Position numbers and translations under genes: made by a program. A stretch of DNA of 64,000 bases from Amycolatopsis lexingtonensis (GTDB lineage: Bacteria > Actinomycetota > Actinomycetes > Mycobacteriales > Pseudonocardiaceae), in NCBI RefSeq assembly GCF_014873755.1, contig NZ_JADBEG010000001.1, positions 1,614,501 through 1,678,500 of the forward strand, written 5' to 3'. Shown piece by piece: positions 43,892 to 52,215 of the stretch. The first letter of the stretch is position 1; every line of letters starts with the position of its first letter. The notes beneath the pieces are model-generated. The model was not told the DNA's origin and searched no databases. It saw only the letters and a program-made list of their open reading frames with translations.

Positions 43892-45220
43892 GTGAAGAAC
43901 CGCCTCGCCGTCGTGGTCCTCGTGTGCGCGGCCGCCGTGCTGGTCCCGGCCACCGCGCACGCCGACCCCTCCGACGGCGGCACTTTCTCCGTGCTGAGCT
44001 ACAACGTCGCGGGGCTGCCCGAGGGCATTTCGAGCGCGCCGACACCGCGCGAGCCCGCCACGACGGCGATCGGCCAGCGGCTGGGCCCGTACGACGTGGT
44101 GCACGTCGAGGAGGACTTCAACTACCACGCCACGCTCTACGCGGCCGACCAGCACCCGTACCGCACCCCGACGAGCGGCGGCGCGGGGATCGGCAGCGGC
44201 CTGAACACGCTGTCCTCGCTGCCCTACGACACCGGCGACTTCGAGCGCGTGCGCTGGAACTCGTGCCAGTTCGACTCGGGGGATTGCCTGACGCCCAAGG
44301 GGTTCACCTTCATGCGGCTGAGGCTCGCCGAAGGCGTCTACGTCGACGCCTACAACGTGCACACCAACGCCGGCACGAACGACGGCGACGAGGCGTCGCG
44401 CGCGTCGAACCTGGCGCAGCTGACGGCGTTCATCCGCAGCCACTCGGCGGGCAACGCGGTGCTCGTCATGGGCGACACGAACACGCGCTACACCCGCGCG
44501 GCGGACACGATCGCCGCGTTCGCCGCGGACAACGGCCTCACCGACGCCTGGGTGAAGCTCGTCCGCGGCGGGGCCGCGCCCGCGCCGGGCAGTCCCGCGC
44601 TGGTCTGCGACCCGCAGCAGGTCACCGACGACTGCGAAGTCGTCGACAAGGTCCTCTACCGCGGCAGCCCGCTCGTGTCCCTCGACGCGACGGCGTACCA
44701 CAACGAGCACGCGGGGTTCCTCGACGACGCGGGCCGCATGCTGTCCGACCACGACCCGGTCAGCGTCCGCTTCGGATGGACGCGCAACCCGGAACTGCGC
44801 CTGTCGGAGCAGTTCGGCGGACCTCACGGCGACTACTTCACCGACGTCGCCGCCGTCCCGGCCGGCGCCCGCGTCCGGACGCTCTCGCTGCGCGCCGGCT
44901 CGCGGGTGGACCAGCTCGGGGTGACGCTCGAGAACGGCACGGCACTGGTGCACGGCGGTTCCGGTGGGACAGCGGCCGCGCTGACCCTGGGTGCCGGCGA
45001 GTACGTCACGACGGCGACGGTGTGCCAGGGCAGCTACCAGGGGCACACGCGGATCTTTTCGGCGGCGTTCACGACGAGCACCGGCCGGACCCTGGCGGGC
45101 GGCACGGCGACCGCGGACTGCGTGACCCGCACGGCGCCGGCGGGCTGGCAGCTCGCGGGCTTCCACGGGCGCGCCGGCGGCGAGGTCGACAAGATCGGGT
45201 TCGCCTACACCCGGCGCTGA
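43892..45220 (+). CDS. Secreted EEP-family phosphodiesterase with jacalin-like domain
   Basis: A 442-residue exported enzyme. A signal peptide (1-25) precedes an endonuclease/exonuclease/phosphatase (sphingomyelinase-like) domain with LSYNVAGLPEG, VVHVEEDFNYH, VLVMGDTNTRY and the terminal catalytic LSDHDPVSVRF. The C-terminal 135 residues (from GGPHGDYFTDVAAV to VDKIGFAYTRR) look like a jacalin-type lectin domain, which would bind glycans. It may hydrolyse phospholipids or nucleic acids at surfaces. The GTG at 43892 follows GAGAACGAGG. Its 3' end overlaps the convergent MFS gene by 16 bp. Confidence 0.85.
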   Translation: MKNRLAVVVLVCAAAVLVPATAHADPSDGGTFSVLSYNVAGLPEGISSAPTPREPATTAIGQRLGPYDVVHVEEDFNYHATLYAADQHPYRTPTSGGAGIGSGLNTLSSLPYDTGDFERVRWNSCQFDSGDCLTPKGFTFMRLRLAEGVYVDAYNVHTNAGTNDGDEASRASNLAQLTAFIRSHSAGNAVLVMGDTNTRYTRAADTIAAFAADNGLTDAWVKLVRGGAAPAPGSPALVCDPQQVTDDCEVVDKVLYRGSPLVSLDATAYHNEHAGFLDDAGRMLSDHDPVSVRFGWTRNPELRLSEQFGGPHGDYFTDVAAVPAGARVRTLSLRAGSRVDQLGVTLENGTALVHGGSGGTAAALTLGAGEYVTTATVCQGSYQGHTRIFSAAFTTSTGRTLAGGTATADCVTRTAPAGWQLAGFHGRAGGEVDKIGFAYTRR

Positions 45221-46386
45221 GCGGTGCGCCGGGCCGACCAGCCGAGCAGGGCGAGTTCCAGCGCCGCGAACCCGGCCAGCACCACCGTTCCCGGTGCGAA
45301 GAGCATCGCCAGCCCGACGAGCAGCACCGGCAGCACCAGGCCCGCGTACGCCGCGAGGAACAGCGCCGCCAGCACTTCGCCGCGGGTGAGGTCGTCGGCA
45401 AGCGCCGCCACCGTCCCGACCGACGCGCGCAAGCCGAGGCCGAACCCGGCGCCCGCCAGCACGCTCGCGGCGAAGAACAGGGGGAGCGAGGCCGCGAACG
45501 CCGCCGCGGTCAGCAGCACCAGCCCGGTGCCCATCAGCACGTACCCGGACCGCAGCTGCGGGCGCGTGCCGAGCCGCGAGAACGCGATCTGGGCGAGTGC
45601 TGCGCTGCCCAGCATGGTGAACGGCGCGAGCCCGGCGAGCAGGCGGGACGGCTCGTGCAGTTCGTGCGCCAGCAGCGTCGGCGCGAGTGCCATGAACAGG
45701 CCGCTCAGCGCGAAGGCCGCGAACGCGCCGATGGCGGCGCCGGCGAACTCGCGCCGGGCGGACGGCGGGAGCGAAAGCCGCTGCGGGCGGTAGGCCGGGC
45801 GCTCCTCGCGGCGCTCGACCGTCTCCGGCACCAGGCTCACCGCGATCGCTTCGAGCAGGAGCACGACCAGGAAGACCGCGAACGGCGTGGTGAGCGGGTG
45901 GCCGGCGAACCGCGCGAACACCCCGCCCACCAGCGGGCCGAGCGCCAGGCCGCCGGCGTTGACCACGGTCGCGGTGAGGGCCGGGGCGCGCAGCTCGGAC
46001 AGGTGCGCGGTGGCCGTCGCGGTGATCACGCCGATCCCCGCGCCGCTGACCAGCCGGGCGACGATCAGGCCCGGGACGTCCGGCCAGAGCAGGAACAGGG
46101 CGGCGGCGAGGGCTTCGGCGAGCAGCCCGGCGAGCAGGACGCGGCGGCGGCCCAGCCAGTCGCTGACGTGCCCGGCCAGGTACAGGCTCAGCATCACCCC
46201 GGCCGCGTAGGCGGCGAAGACCACCGTGACGACGAAGGTCGGAAAGCCGTCGCGCTGCTGGTAAAGCGCGTACAGCGGGGTCGGCACGGTGGAGAACGCG
46301 AGCGCCGTCGCGAACGCGACCGCGACGACGCGGAAACCCAGCCCGTGGCTCACGCGGAGCCGGGCGGGGGAGAGGGTGACGGACAT
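45205..46386 (-). CDS. MFS transporter
   Basis: A 393-residue major facilitator with twelve predicted helices and the loop 2-3 signature GHVSDWLGRRRVLLAGL. The layout resembles small drug or metabolite exporters. The ATG at 46386 is preceded by GGAAGG; the alternative at 46407 lacks a site. It is divergent from a LysR gene across 115 bp containing a T-N11-A-type dyad and is probably its target. Substrate unknown. Confidence 0.88.
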   Translation of the reverse strand: MSVTLSPARLRVSHGLGFRVVAVAFATALAFSTVPTPLYALYQQRDGFPTFVVTVVFAAYAAGVMLSLYLAGHVSDWLGRRRVLLAGLLAEALAAALFLLWPDVPGLIVARLVSGAGIGVITATATAHLSELRAPALTATVVNAGGLALGPLVGGVFARFAGHPLTTPFAVFLVVLLLEAIAVSLVPETVERREERPAYRPQRLSLPPSARREFAGAAIGAFAAFALSGLFMALAPTLLAHELHEPSRLLAGLAPFTMLGSAALAQIAFSRLGTRPQLRSGYVLMGTGLVLLTAAAFAASLPLFFAASVLAGAGFGLGLRASVGTVAALADDLTRGEVLAALFLAAYAGLVLPVLLVGLAMLFAPGTVVLAGFAALELALLGWSARRTAQRRV

Positions 46387-46473
46387 CGGGACCTTCCAGG
46401 ACGCCAAGGGATCTTCCGCTCTCCACGATGTCCCCGCCGACTCAGCAAGTCCAACGAAAAGTGCTGGTGTCAG

Positions 46474-46492
46474 TTATCGCCCTGGACGATAA
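46474..46492. promoter_or_regulatory. LysR-type dyad
   Basis: TTATCG (46474-46479) and CGATAA (46487-46492), seven bases apart, form a perfect dyad with the T-N11-A pattern of LysR binding sites. It ends nine bases before the lysR ATG, suiting autorepression and control of the divergent MFS gene. Confidence 0.65.
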
Positions 46493-46501
46493 GTTGGGTG
46501 T

Positions 46502-47383
46502 ATGGAGACGCGTCAGCTCGAATACTTCGTCGCCGTCGCCGAGGAGCTCAGCTTCACCCGGGCCGCCCAGCGGGTGTTCGCGGTGCAGTCCACCGTGTCC
46601 GCCGCCGTGCGGTCCCTCGAAGCCGAGCTCGGCACGCGGCTGTTCGACCGGTCCACCCGCCGGGTCGCGCTTTCGGCGGCGGGCACGGCGTTCCTGCCCG
46701 AAGCCAAGGCCGCGATCGAGGCCCTCGAACGGGCGCGCGCGACCGTCCAGGAGGCGTCGGAAGGCCTGCGCGGCAGCCTCCGCATCGGCACGCTGACGTC
46801 GATCGGCGACCTCGACCTGCCCGGGCTGCTCGGGGCGTTCCACCGGCGCTACCCGCTGGTGGACATCCACGTGACGGTGTCGATCACCGGGTCCACCGGG
46901 CTGGCCGACGACGTCCGCCACGGCCGCCTCGACGTCGCGCTGGTGGGCCTGCCCGAGGCCGACCTCGCCGGGCTGGACGTGCTGCGGGTCGACACCTGGC
47001 CGTTCGTCGTGGTGCTGCCGGCCACGCACCGGCTCGCCGCCCGGAAAGCGGTCCGCCTGGCCGATCTCGCCGGCGAGTCCTTCATCGACACGCCGCGCGG
47101 GTTCGGCAACCGGGTGCTGCTGGACCGCGCCTTCGACGCGCTCGGCTCGCCGCGGCGGGTCACCGTCGAGGTCGCGGACCTGCGCCCGGTGCCGGGGTAC
47201 GTGCGCGCCGGGCTCGGCGTCGCGGTCGTCCCGGACACGGTCGGGCCGCCCGAAGCGGACGTCGTGGTCCGGCCGCTGGCGGGCACCGGGCTCGACTGGC
47301 CGCTCAACCTGGTCACCGCCGCGGCGAAGCCGCCGAGCCGGGCGCTGCGGACGTTGCTCGACCTCGTCGAGGGCAGTATTTGA
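46502..47383 (+). CDS. LysR family transcriptional regulator
   Basis: A 293-residue regulator. The winged HTH is METRQLEYFVAVAEELSFTR with QSTVSAAVRSLEAELGTRLF, then a coiled linker and a periplasmic-binding-like effector domain (from about 90: LRIGTLTSIGDLDLPGLLGA; YVRAGLGVAVVPDTVGPPEA). It is divergent from the MFS gene, with a dyad between them. Its stop overlaps a palindrome that belongs to the next gene's promoter. Confidence 0.92.
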   Translation: METRQLEYFVAVAEELSFTRAAQRVFAVQSTVSAAVRSLEAELGTRLFDRSTRRVALSAAGTAFLPEAKAAIEALERARATVQEASEGLRGSLRIGTLTSIGDLDLPGLLGAFHRRYPLVDIHVTVSITGSTGLADDVRHGRLDVALVGLPEADLAGLDVLRVDTWPFVVVLPATHRLAARKAVRLADLAGESFIDTPRGFGNRVLLDRAFDALGSPRRVTVEVADLRPVPGYVRAGLGVAVVPDTVGPPEADVVVRPLAGTGLDWPLNLVTAAAKPPSRALRTLLDLVEGSI

Positions 47384-47406
47384 ACGCGTTCAACTCTTTC
47401 GGTACG
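47380..47406 (+). promoter_or_regulatory. Palindrome and leaderless promoter of the epimerase gene
   Basis: The perfect 14-bp palindrome TTGAACGCGTTCAA (47380-47393) overlaps the lysR stop. A -10 box TACGGT (47401-47406) ends eight bases before the ATG at 47415, implying a leaderless transcript that a regulator bound to the palindrome could block. Confidence 0.55.
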
Positions 47407-47414
47407 GTGGGGTC

Positions 47415-48374
47415 ATGAAGGTCGTGATACCGGGAGGGACCGGCCACCTGGGGCGCGTGCTGAGCCGCGCACTGGCCGGGGGCGGGCACGAGGTCGTCGT
47501 CCTGACGCGAGGGGAGGGCGCGGGGGAGCAGGGGGTGCGGAACGTCCGCTGGGACGGGCGGAGCGCGGGGCCGTGGACGCGCGAGATCGACGGCAGCGAC
47601 GTCGTCGTCAACCTGGCGGGCCGGTCGGTGAACTGCCGCTACACCAAGGCGAACCTGCGGGAGATGTGGAATTCCCGCATCGACTCGGCCCGCGTCGTCG
47701 GCGGCGCGATCGAGCGTGCCGCGCGGCCGCCGCGGGTGTGGCTGCAGATGAGCACGGCGACGATCTACGCCCACCGCCACGACGCCCCGAACGACGAAAC
47801 CACCGGTGTACTGGGCGGCGCCGAGCCCGGCGTGCCGGCGTACTGGTCCTACAGCGTCGACATCGCGCGGGCGTGGGAGCGCGAGCAGGAGGTCGCCGCC
47901 ACGCCGCGCACGCGCAAGGTCGCGCTGCGGACGGCGATGGTGATGAGCCGCGAGCCCGGCGGCGCGTTCGAGATGCTGCACCGCCTGACCCGGCTGGGCC
48001 TGGGCGGCCCGGTCGCCGGCGGCGCGCAGTACATGTCGTGGATCCACGAGGCCGACCTGCTGCGGGCGATCGACTTCCTCATCGGGCACGACGAACTGAG
48101 CGGGCCGGTGAACCTGGCGGCCCCGCAACCGTTGCCGTACCGGGATTTCCTGCGCGAGCTGCGTGCGGCGGCGGGTGTCCCGTTCGGCCTGCCGGCGACG
48201 CGCTGGATGGCGGCGATCGGCGCGTTCGTGCTGCGCAGCGACCCGGAGTTGCTGCTGAAGAGCCGTTTCGTGGTACCGGGACGGCTCCTGGACGCCGGAT
48301 TCGAGTTCGGCTTCCCGTCCTGGCCCGCCGCGGCGGCGGACCTGGTGCACGGTCCACTCAGGACGGTCAGCTGA
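47415..48374 (+). CDS. TIGR01777-family NAD-dependent epimerase (SDR39U1-like)
   Basis: A 319-residue extended short-chain dehydrogenase. The Rossmann start is MKVVIPGGTGHLGRVLSRAL, followed by DVVVNLAGRSVNCRYT and RRIAS-like MWNSRIDSARVVG, and the C-terminal DUF1731-like part (VPGRLLDAGFEFGFPSW). The family includes the human SDR39U1 and bacterial cell-division-inhibitor-like proteins; the reaction is not established. The start is supported by a -10 box eight bases upstream. Its end overlaps the convergent PucR-type gene by 8 bp. Confidence 0.87.
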   Translation: MKVVIPGGTGHLGRVLSRALAGGGHEVVVLTRGEGAGEQGVRNVRWDGRSAGPWTREIDGSDVVVNLAGRSVNCRYTKANLREMWNSRIDSARVVGGAIERAARPPRVWLQMSTATIYAHRHDAPNDETTGVLGGAEPGVPAYWSYSVDIARAWEREQEVAATPRTRKVALRTAMVMSREPGGAFEMLHRLTRLGLGGPVAGGAQYMSWIHEADLLRAIDFLIGHDELSGPVNLAAPQPLPYRDFLRELRAAAGVPFGLPATRWMAAIGAFVLRSDPELLLKSRFVVPGRLLDAGFEFGFPSWPAAAADLVHGPLRTVS

Positions 48375-49488
48375 GCTCGGCGTTGTCCCGCAGCCGCCGC
48401 AACATCAGCGCGAGGTGCAGCCGGAACCGCCCGGCGGGGGAGTCGACGTCGAACCCGAGCACGGCCTCGGCCCGGGCAAGCCGGGCCGGCATGGTGCTGT
48501 GGTGCCGGTGTAGGACCGCGGCCGCCTTGCGGGCGGAGCCGGTCGCGCAGAGGGCCGAGAGCGCGGCGAGGGTGTCTTCGCCGTGGGTCTCGCTCGCGAG
48601 CCGGTCGAGGGCGCGGACATCGGGGAGATCATCCGGAGCCAGCGTGCCGTCGAGGGCGGCGAGGCTGCCGAGGTGCTCCCAGTGGATCACGGGGTCGTCG
48701 TCGGAGGTGAACCGGAGCGCCGTGCGCGCGAAGGCCCAGGAGCGGGCGACTTCGATGGCCGGAACCGCGGGGCCGACGCCCACTCGGCGGTAGCCGGGGA
48801 GCGAGTGCCCGTTGCCGACTACCGCGGACGTTGTCGATCGCCGGGTGCCGTTCGAGTGTGGCCCCGGCTCGAGGATCGGTGCCGCCGTCCGTCCGCCACC
48901 GCCGTCCGGAATCGGGTCCGTCTCCGCCGTCAGCACCGCGCGCACAGTGCCCAGCACCGCCGACCGCCCCGCGGGTACCTCCCCGCCCACCGTCGCCAGC
49001 ACCCGCAACCGCGCCGACGGGCCGAACCCGAGCAGGTGCAACGCCCGCGACCGCTCCGCCGTCCCGGCCTCCTCCGACAGCGCCAGCTCCACCAGCGCCG
49101 GGTCGCCGAGTTCCGGGCGCGGCACCCCCGAATGCTCCAGCAGGATCGCCGTCGCGATCGCGAACCGCTCCAGCAGCATGTCGTCGAGCGGGAGGGGCGT
49201 GCCCGCCCGGGCCACCCACACCACCACCCCGCCCTCCAGCTCCCGCACCGCCGACCCGTGCGGAGCCGTCCCGGGCGCGGAAACCGCGCCGCCGGGTACC
49301 GCGCGCAGGGACAGGCCGCGGCCGGGCGCGTGCACGCCGACCGGGCAGCCGGCGAGGCCGGCCGTGCTGCGCACCAGGGTGTCGAGGTCCGCGCGGGCGG
49401 TGATCAGGCGGTCGAAGAACCCGATCACCCGTACGGCGTTCTCGGCGTCGGCATCGAGCCCGGACAGCCGCAGCAGCAGCCCCTTCAT
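48367..49488 (-). CDS. PucR/CdaR-type transcriptional regulator
   Basis: A 373-residue regulator with a variable sensor region, a GGDEF-like middle part (about 160-290), and the C-terminal PucR helix-turn-helix: LSALCATGSARKAAAVLHRH, HSTMPARLARAEAVLGFDVD, then LALMLRRL. Such proteins control purine, amino acid or sugar-acid catabolism. The ATG at 49488 is the only sensible start. It is divergent from the HSL-type esterase gene across 105 bp and may regulate it. Confidence 0.82.
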   Translation of the reverse strand: MKGLLLRLSGLDADAENAVRVIGFFDRLITARADLDTLVRSTAGLAGCPVGVHAPGRGLSLRAVPGGAVSAPGTAPHGSAVRELEGGVVVWVARAGTPLPLDDMLLERFAIATAILLEHSGVPRPELGDPALVELALSEEAGTAERSRALHLLGFGPSARLRVLATVGGEVPAGRSAVLGTVRAVLTAETDPIPDGGGGRTAAPILEPGPHSNGTRRSTTSAVVGNGHSLPGYRRVGVGPAVPAIEVARSWAFARTALRFTSDDDPVIHWEHLGSLAALDGTLAPDDLPDVRALDRLASETHGEDTLAALSALCATGSARKAAAVLHRHHSTMPARLARAEAVLGFDVDSPAGRFRLHLALMLRRLRDNAELS

Positions 49489-49593
49489 GCCGCCACGATA
49501 GGCGCGCCCGCCGCCGGATGGCGAGTTCCGGGCCGCCAACGCCCGCCGCGTGGCGGTGGCCCGCGCGGGGGCGGGCGGCCGATGATCGGTGCC

Positions 49594-50544
49594 ATGACCT
49601 ACGCGATCGACCCCGAGCTGCTGCCCTGGCTGGACATGCTGCCCGCGGTGGCACTGACCGACCACGAATCCCTGCTGGCCGCGCGCTCTTCGATGTCGCA
49701 GCTGGGAGAAGTCCTCCCGAGCTACGAACCCGCGAACCCGATCGACGTCCGGGACACCGCCGTGCCCGGTCCGTCCGACGCACCGGACGTGCCGGTGCGC
49801 GTCTACGCCCCGGCCGGCCGCACCGAAGCCGTGCCCGGCCTGCTCTACATCCACGGCGGCGGGTTCGTCCTCGGCGACCTGGACATGTTCCACACCACGC
49901 TGCTGCGGCTGGTCGACGAGCTGGGCATCGTGATCGTGTCGGTCGACTACCGGCTGGCGCCCGAGCACCCGTTCCCGGCACCGGTCGAAGACTGCTACGC
50001 GGCACTGACCTGGCTCGAAGCCAAGGCGGACGAGCTGGGTGTCGACCCGGGCCGCCTCGGCGTCGGCGGCGAGAGCGCGGGCGGCGGGCTTTCCGCCGCC
50101 GTCGCCCTGCTGGCCCGTGATCGCGGCGGCCCGGCGCTGGCCTTCCAGTTCCTCGGCATCCCGGAACTCGACGACCGGCTCGGCACTCCGTCGATGCGGG
50201 CCTACACCGACACGCCCGTGTGGAACCGCCCGAACGCCGTCTTCAGCTGGACGAGCTACCTCGGCGCGGAACCGGGCGGCGAAGACGTTTCCCCGTACGC
50301 GGCCCCGGCGCGAGCCACCGATCTGGCCGGCCTGCCGCCCGCGTTCGTGACGACATGCCAGTTCGACCCGCTGCGCGACGAAGGCATCGAGTACGCCCGC
50401 CGCCTGGCCCACGCGGGCGTCGCGGTCGAGCTCCGCCACTACCCGGGCACGTTCCACGGCTCCGGGCTGGTCGAGGCGGCGGAGATCTCCCGGCGGATGT
50501 TCGCCGACGAGGTCGAAGCCCTGCGCCGCGGGCTGCGCGTCTGA
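49594..50544 (+). CDS. HSL-family alpha/beta hydrolase
   Basis: A 316-residue carboxylesterase of the hormone-sensitive-lipase type (family IV). It has the oxyanion motif LLYIHGGGFVLGD, the nucleophile elbow GGESAGGGLSAA, the acid in CQFDPLRDEG and the histidine in GTFHGSGLVE. It should hydrolyse short-chain esters. ATG 49594 is preceded by GATGAT seven bases away; an ATG at 49582 is an alternative. It is divergent from a PucR-type regulator and ends before a perfect hairpin. Confidence 0.9.
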   Translation: MTYAIDPELLPWLDMLPAVALTDHESLLAARSSMSQLGEVLPSYEPANPIDVRDTAVPGPSDAPDVPVRVYAPAGRTEAVPGLLYIHGGGFVLGDLDMFHTTLLRLVDELGIVIVSVDYRLAPEHPFPAPVEDCYAALTWLEAKADELGVDPGRLGVGGESAGGGLSAAVALLARDRGGPALAFQFLGIPELDDRLGTPSMRAYTDTPVWNRPNAVFSWTSYLGAEPGGEDVSPYAAPARATDLAGLPPAFVTTCQFDPLRDEGIEYARRLAHAGVAVELRHYPGTFHGSGLVEAAEISRRMFADEVEALRRGLRV

Positions 50545-50553
50545 CCCACCCAG

Positions 50554-50608
50554 GTCCGTGAATGCCACATCGAGGGACCAAGTGTCCCTCGATGTGGCAT
50601 TCACGGAC
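50554..50608. terminator. Perfect 25-bp stem hairpin, bidirectional terminator
   Basis: Arms 50554-50578 and 50584-50608 are perfectly complementary (starting GTCCGTGAATGCCACATCGA), with a five-base loop CAAGT. It lies between the convergent esterase and quinone-reductase stops, 10 and 5 bp from them. Confidence 0.8.
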
Positions 50609-50612
50609 TTCG

Positions 50613-51647
50613 TCAGGGAGCGGTGACGTCGATCAGCACCTTCCCTGTGACGCCGTCTTCGGACGTCGCGTGCGCCTTCGCCGTGTCGGCAAGGGAAAAG
50701 CGGTGGATCGGAACGCCCCGGTCCTCGCCGACCCGCAGCGCACCGTCGGCCAGCGCCGCGGTGACGTCCTCCGTGCCCGCCTTCAGCTTGTCTTCGCCCA
50801 CCGTGTACAGCACCAGGAACTGGTAGCGCGCGTTCAGCCACACGTTGGCCCCGAACTCGAGGGCCACCGTCCCGGTGCCGCGGTCGTCGCCGTACATCGC
50901 GACGGTGCCGCGCGGGCGCAGCACCTCGGTGTGCAGCTTCGCGTTGACCCCGGCCGCGACTTCGACCACCACGTCGACGCCGTCGGGAGCGACTTCGCGG
51001 ATCCGCGCGCCCAGTTCCGGGTCGGGGTAGCGGAAGACGTGGTGGGCGCCGGCCGTGCGGGCGAGGGCGGCCTTCTCGTCGCTGCTGACCGTCGCGATCA
51101 CCGTCGCGCCGGCCCAGCGGCCGAGCTGGATCGCCGCGTTGCCGACCGCGCCCGCGCCGCCGCTGACCAGCACCGTGCGGCCCTCGAGGGCGCCGGGGGC
51201 GAGCCGGGACGGCCCGTCTTCGGCGACGGTGAGCGCCCGGTGCGCGGTCAGCGCCGGGATACCGAGCCCGGCACCCTCGTCGAAGCCCGCGCCGTCGGGC
51301 AGCCGGACCAGTTTGGCCGCGGGCAGCACCGTGTACTCCTGCGCGGTGCCCGATCCGGGCCCGTAGGCCCCGGCGATGACGACCCACACGCGGTCGCCCG
51401 CCGAGAAGCCGGTGACGTCCGGGCCGACGGCGTCGACCACGCCGGCTCCGTCCTGGTTGGGCACAGTCTCGGGGACGTCGGCGCCCGGTTCGGCGCGGGC
51501 ACCGGCGCGGGCCTTCCAGTCCGTGGGGTTGACCGCGGACACCACGATCCGGACGCGGACCTCGCCCGGGCCCGGCTCCGGCACGGCGCGCTCGGTCAGC
51601 GACAGCACCTCGGGTCCGCCGTGGCGGCGGTAGACTACTGCTTTCAT
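50613..51647 (-). CDS. NADPH:quinone oxidoreductase (zeta-crystallin-like MDR)
   Basis: A 344-residue reductase starting MKAVVYRRHGGPEVLSLTE, typical of the quinone reductase subfamily. It has VPNQDGAGVVDAVGPDVTGF, the nucleotide motif VSGGAGAVGNAAIQLGRWAG and no zinc ligands. It probably reduces quinones or alpha,beta-unsaturated carbonyls with NADPH. The ATG at 51647 matches the family start; a frame to 51752 adds an unrelated stretch. Confidence 0.88.
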   Translation of the reverse strand: MKAVVYRRHGGPEVLSLTERAVPEPGPGEVRVRIVVSAVNPTDWKARAGARAEPGADVPETVPNQDGAGVVDAVGPDVTGFSAGDRVWVVIAGAYGPGSGTAQEYTVLPAAKLVRLPDGAGFDEGAGLGIPALTAHRALTVAEDGPSRLAPGALEGRTVLVSGGAGAVGNAAIQLGRWAGATVIATVSSDEKAALARTAGAHHVFRYPDPELGARIREVAPDGVDVVVEVAAGVNAKLHTEVLRPRGTVAMYGDDRGTGTVALEFGANVWLNARYQFLVLYTVGEDKLKAGTEDVTAALADGALRVGEDRGVPIHRFSLADTAKAHATSEDGVTGKVLIDVTAP

Positions 51648-51826
51648 GTCCGGTGCAATCCCGCCCGACCCGCGGTTATTCCCCGCGCGCCGCGAAATCG
51701 ACCGGTGGGAAATCGGTTTTTCGCCGCCGGGAAAAGCGGAAATCGGCGCCACGCGGGTGATCCCCCGGCCGGGCGATTTTCCGTGTTGCCCGCGCGAAAC
51801 CGGCCGCCGTCACAGAAACTGAGCGC

Positions 51827-51976
51827 GTGGGAGAGGAAAAGCGCACGCCGGGGGACGAGCGGCCGAAGCGCGACGAGCGAGAACCGACACCGATCTTCGA
51901 CGCGGTGTTCAGTGCGACGCGCGCGAAGGCGAATACGGGTAATCCGGCCCAGGAACCGGACAAAGCCGGGCGGTGA
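51827..51976 (+). CDS. Very small protein of unknown function
   Basis: A 49-residue charged product whose middle reads REPTPIFDAVFSATRAKA. The GTG at 51827 has no strong ribosome site. A perfect nine-base-pair hairpin followed by TTTGTT begins nine bases after the stop, which argues for a real transcription unit. The composition (Glu/Arg/Pro-rich, a short hydrophobic helix) resembles small basic-acidic proteins common in this group. No function can be given. Confidence 0.45.
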   Translation: MGEEKRTPGDERPKRDEREPTPIFDAVFSATRAKANTGNPAQEPDKAGR

Positions 51977-51984
51977 GCGGACAC

Positions 51985-52013
51985 CTGCCACACCGGACGT
52001 GTGGCAGTTTGTT
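51985..52013 (+). terminator. Intrinsic terminator after the 49-residue gene
   Basis: CTGCCACAC and GTGTGGCAG pair perfectly around a five-base loop (51985-52007) and are followed by TTTGTT. It is the only hairpin in the window I saw with a clear T-rich tail. Confidence 0.6.
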
Positions 52014-52077
52014 CGACGTCCGCAGTGAACATGTAGCATCTCGGGTGCCCCAGCACCCGGCGGCCGAGGAGTGACCC

Positions 52078-52209
52078 GTGGCAGGCGTCGTCAACAGCAT
52101 GATCGCCGCCGAGTACGCGGCGGGTGCCACGATCTCCGAGCTCGCCGAGCGCTGGGGGATCGACCCCCGCCAGGTGGTCGAGCGGATCTCGGCCGCCACC
52201 CGCTCTTGA
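52078..52209 (+). CDS. Very small helix-turn-helix-like protein
   Basis: A 43-residue product. GAGGAG six bases before the GTG at 52078 is a strong ribosome site. The stretch EYAAGATISELAERWGIDPR followed by QVVERI has the shape of an HTH (helix, turn at Gly, recognition helix). It may be a minimal DNA-binding protein or a remnant. It converges on glgC with a 6-bp gap. Confidence 0.5.
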   Translation: MAGVVNSMIAAEYAAGATISELAERWGIDPRQVVERISAATRS

Positions 52210-52215
52210 GCGCCC

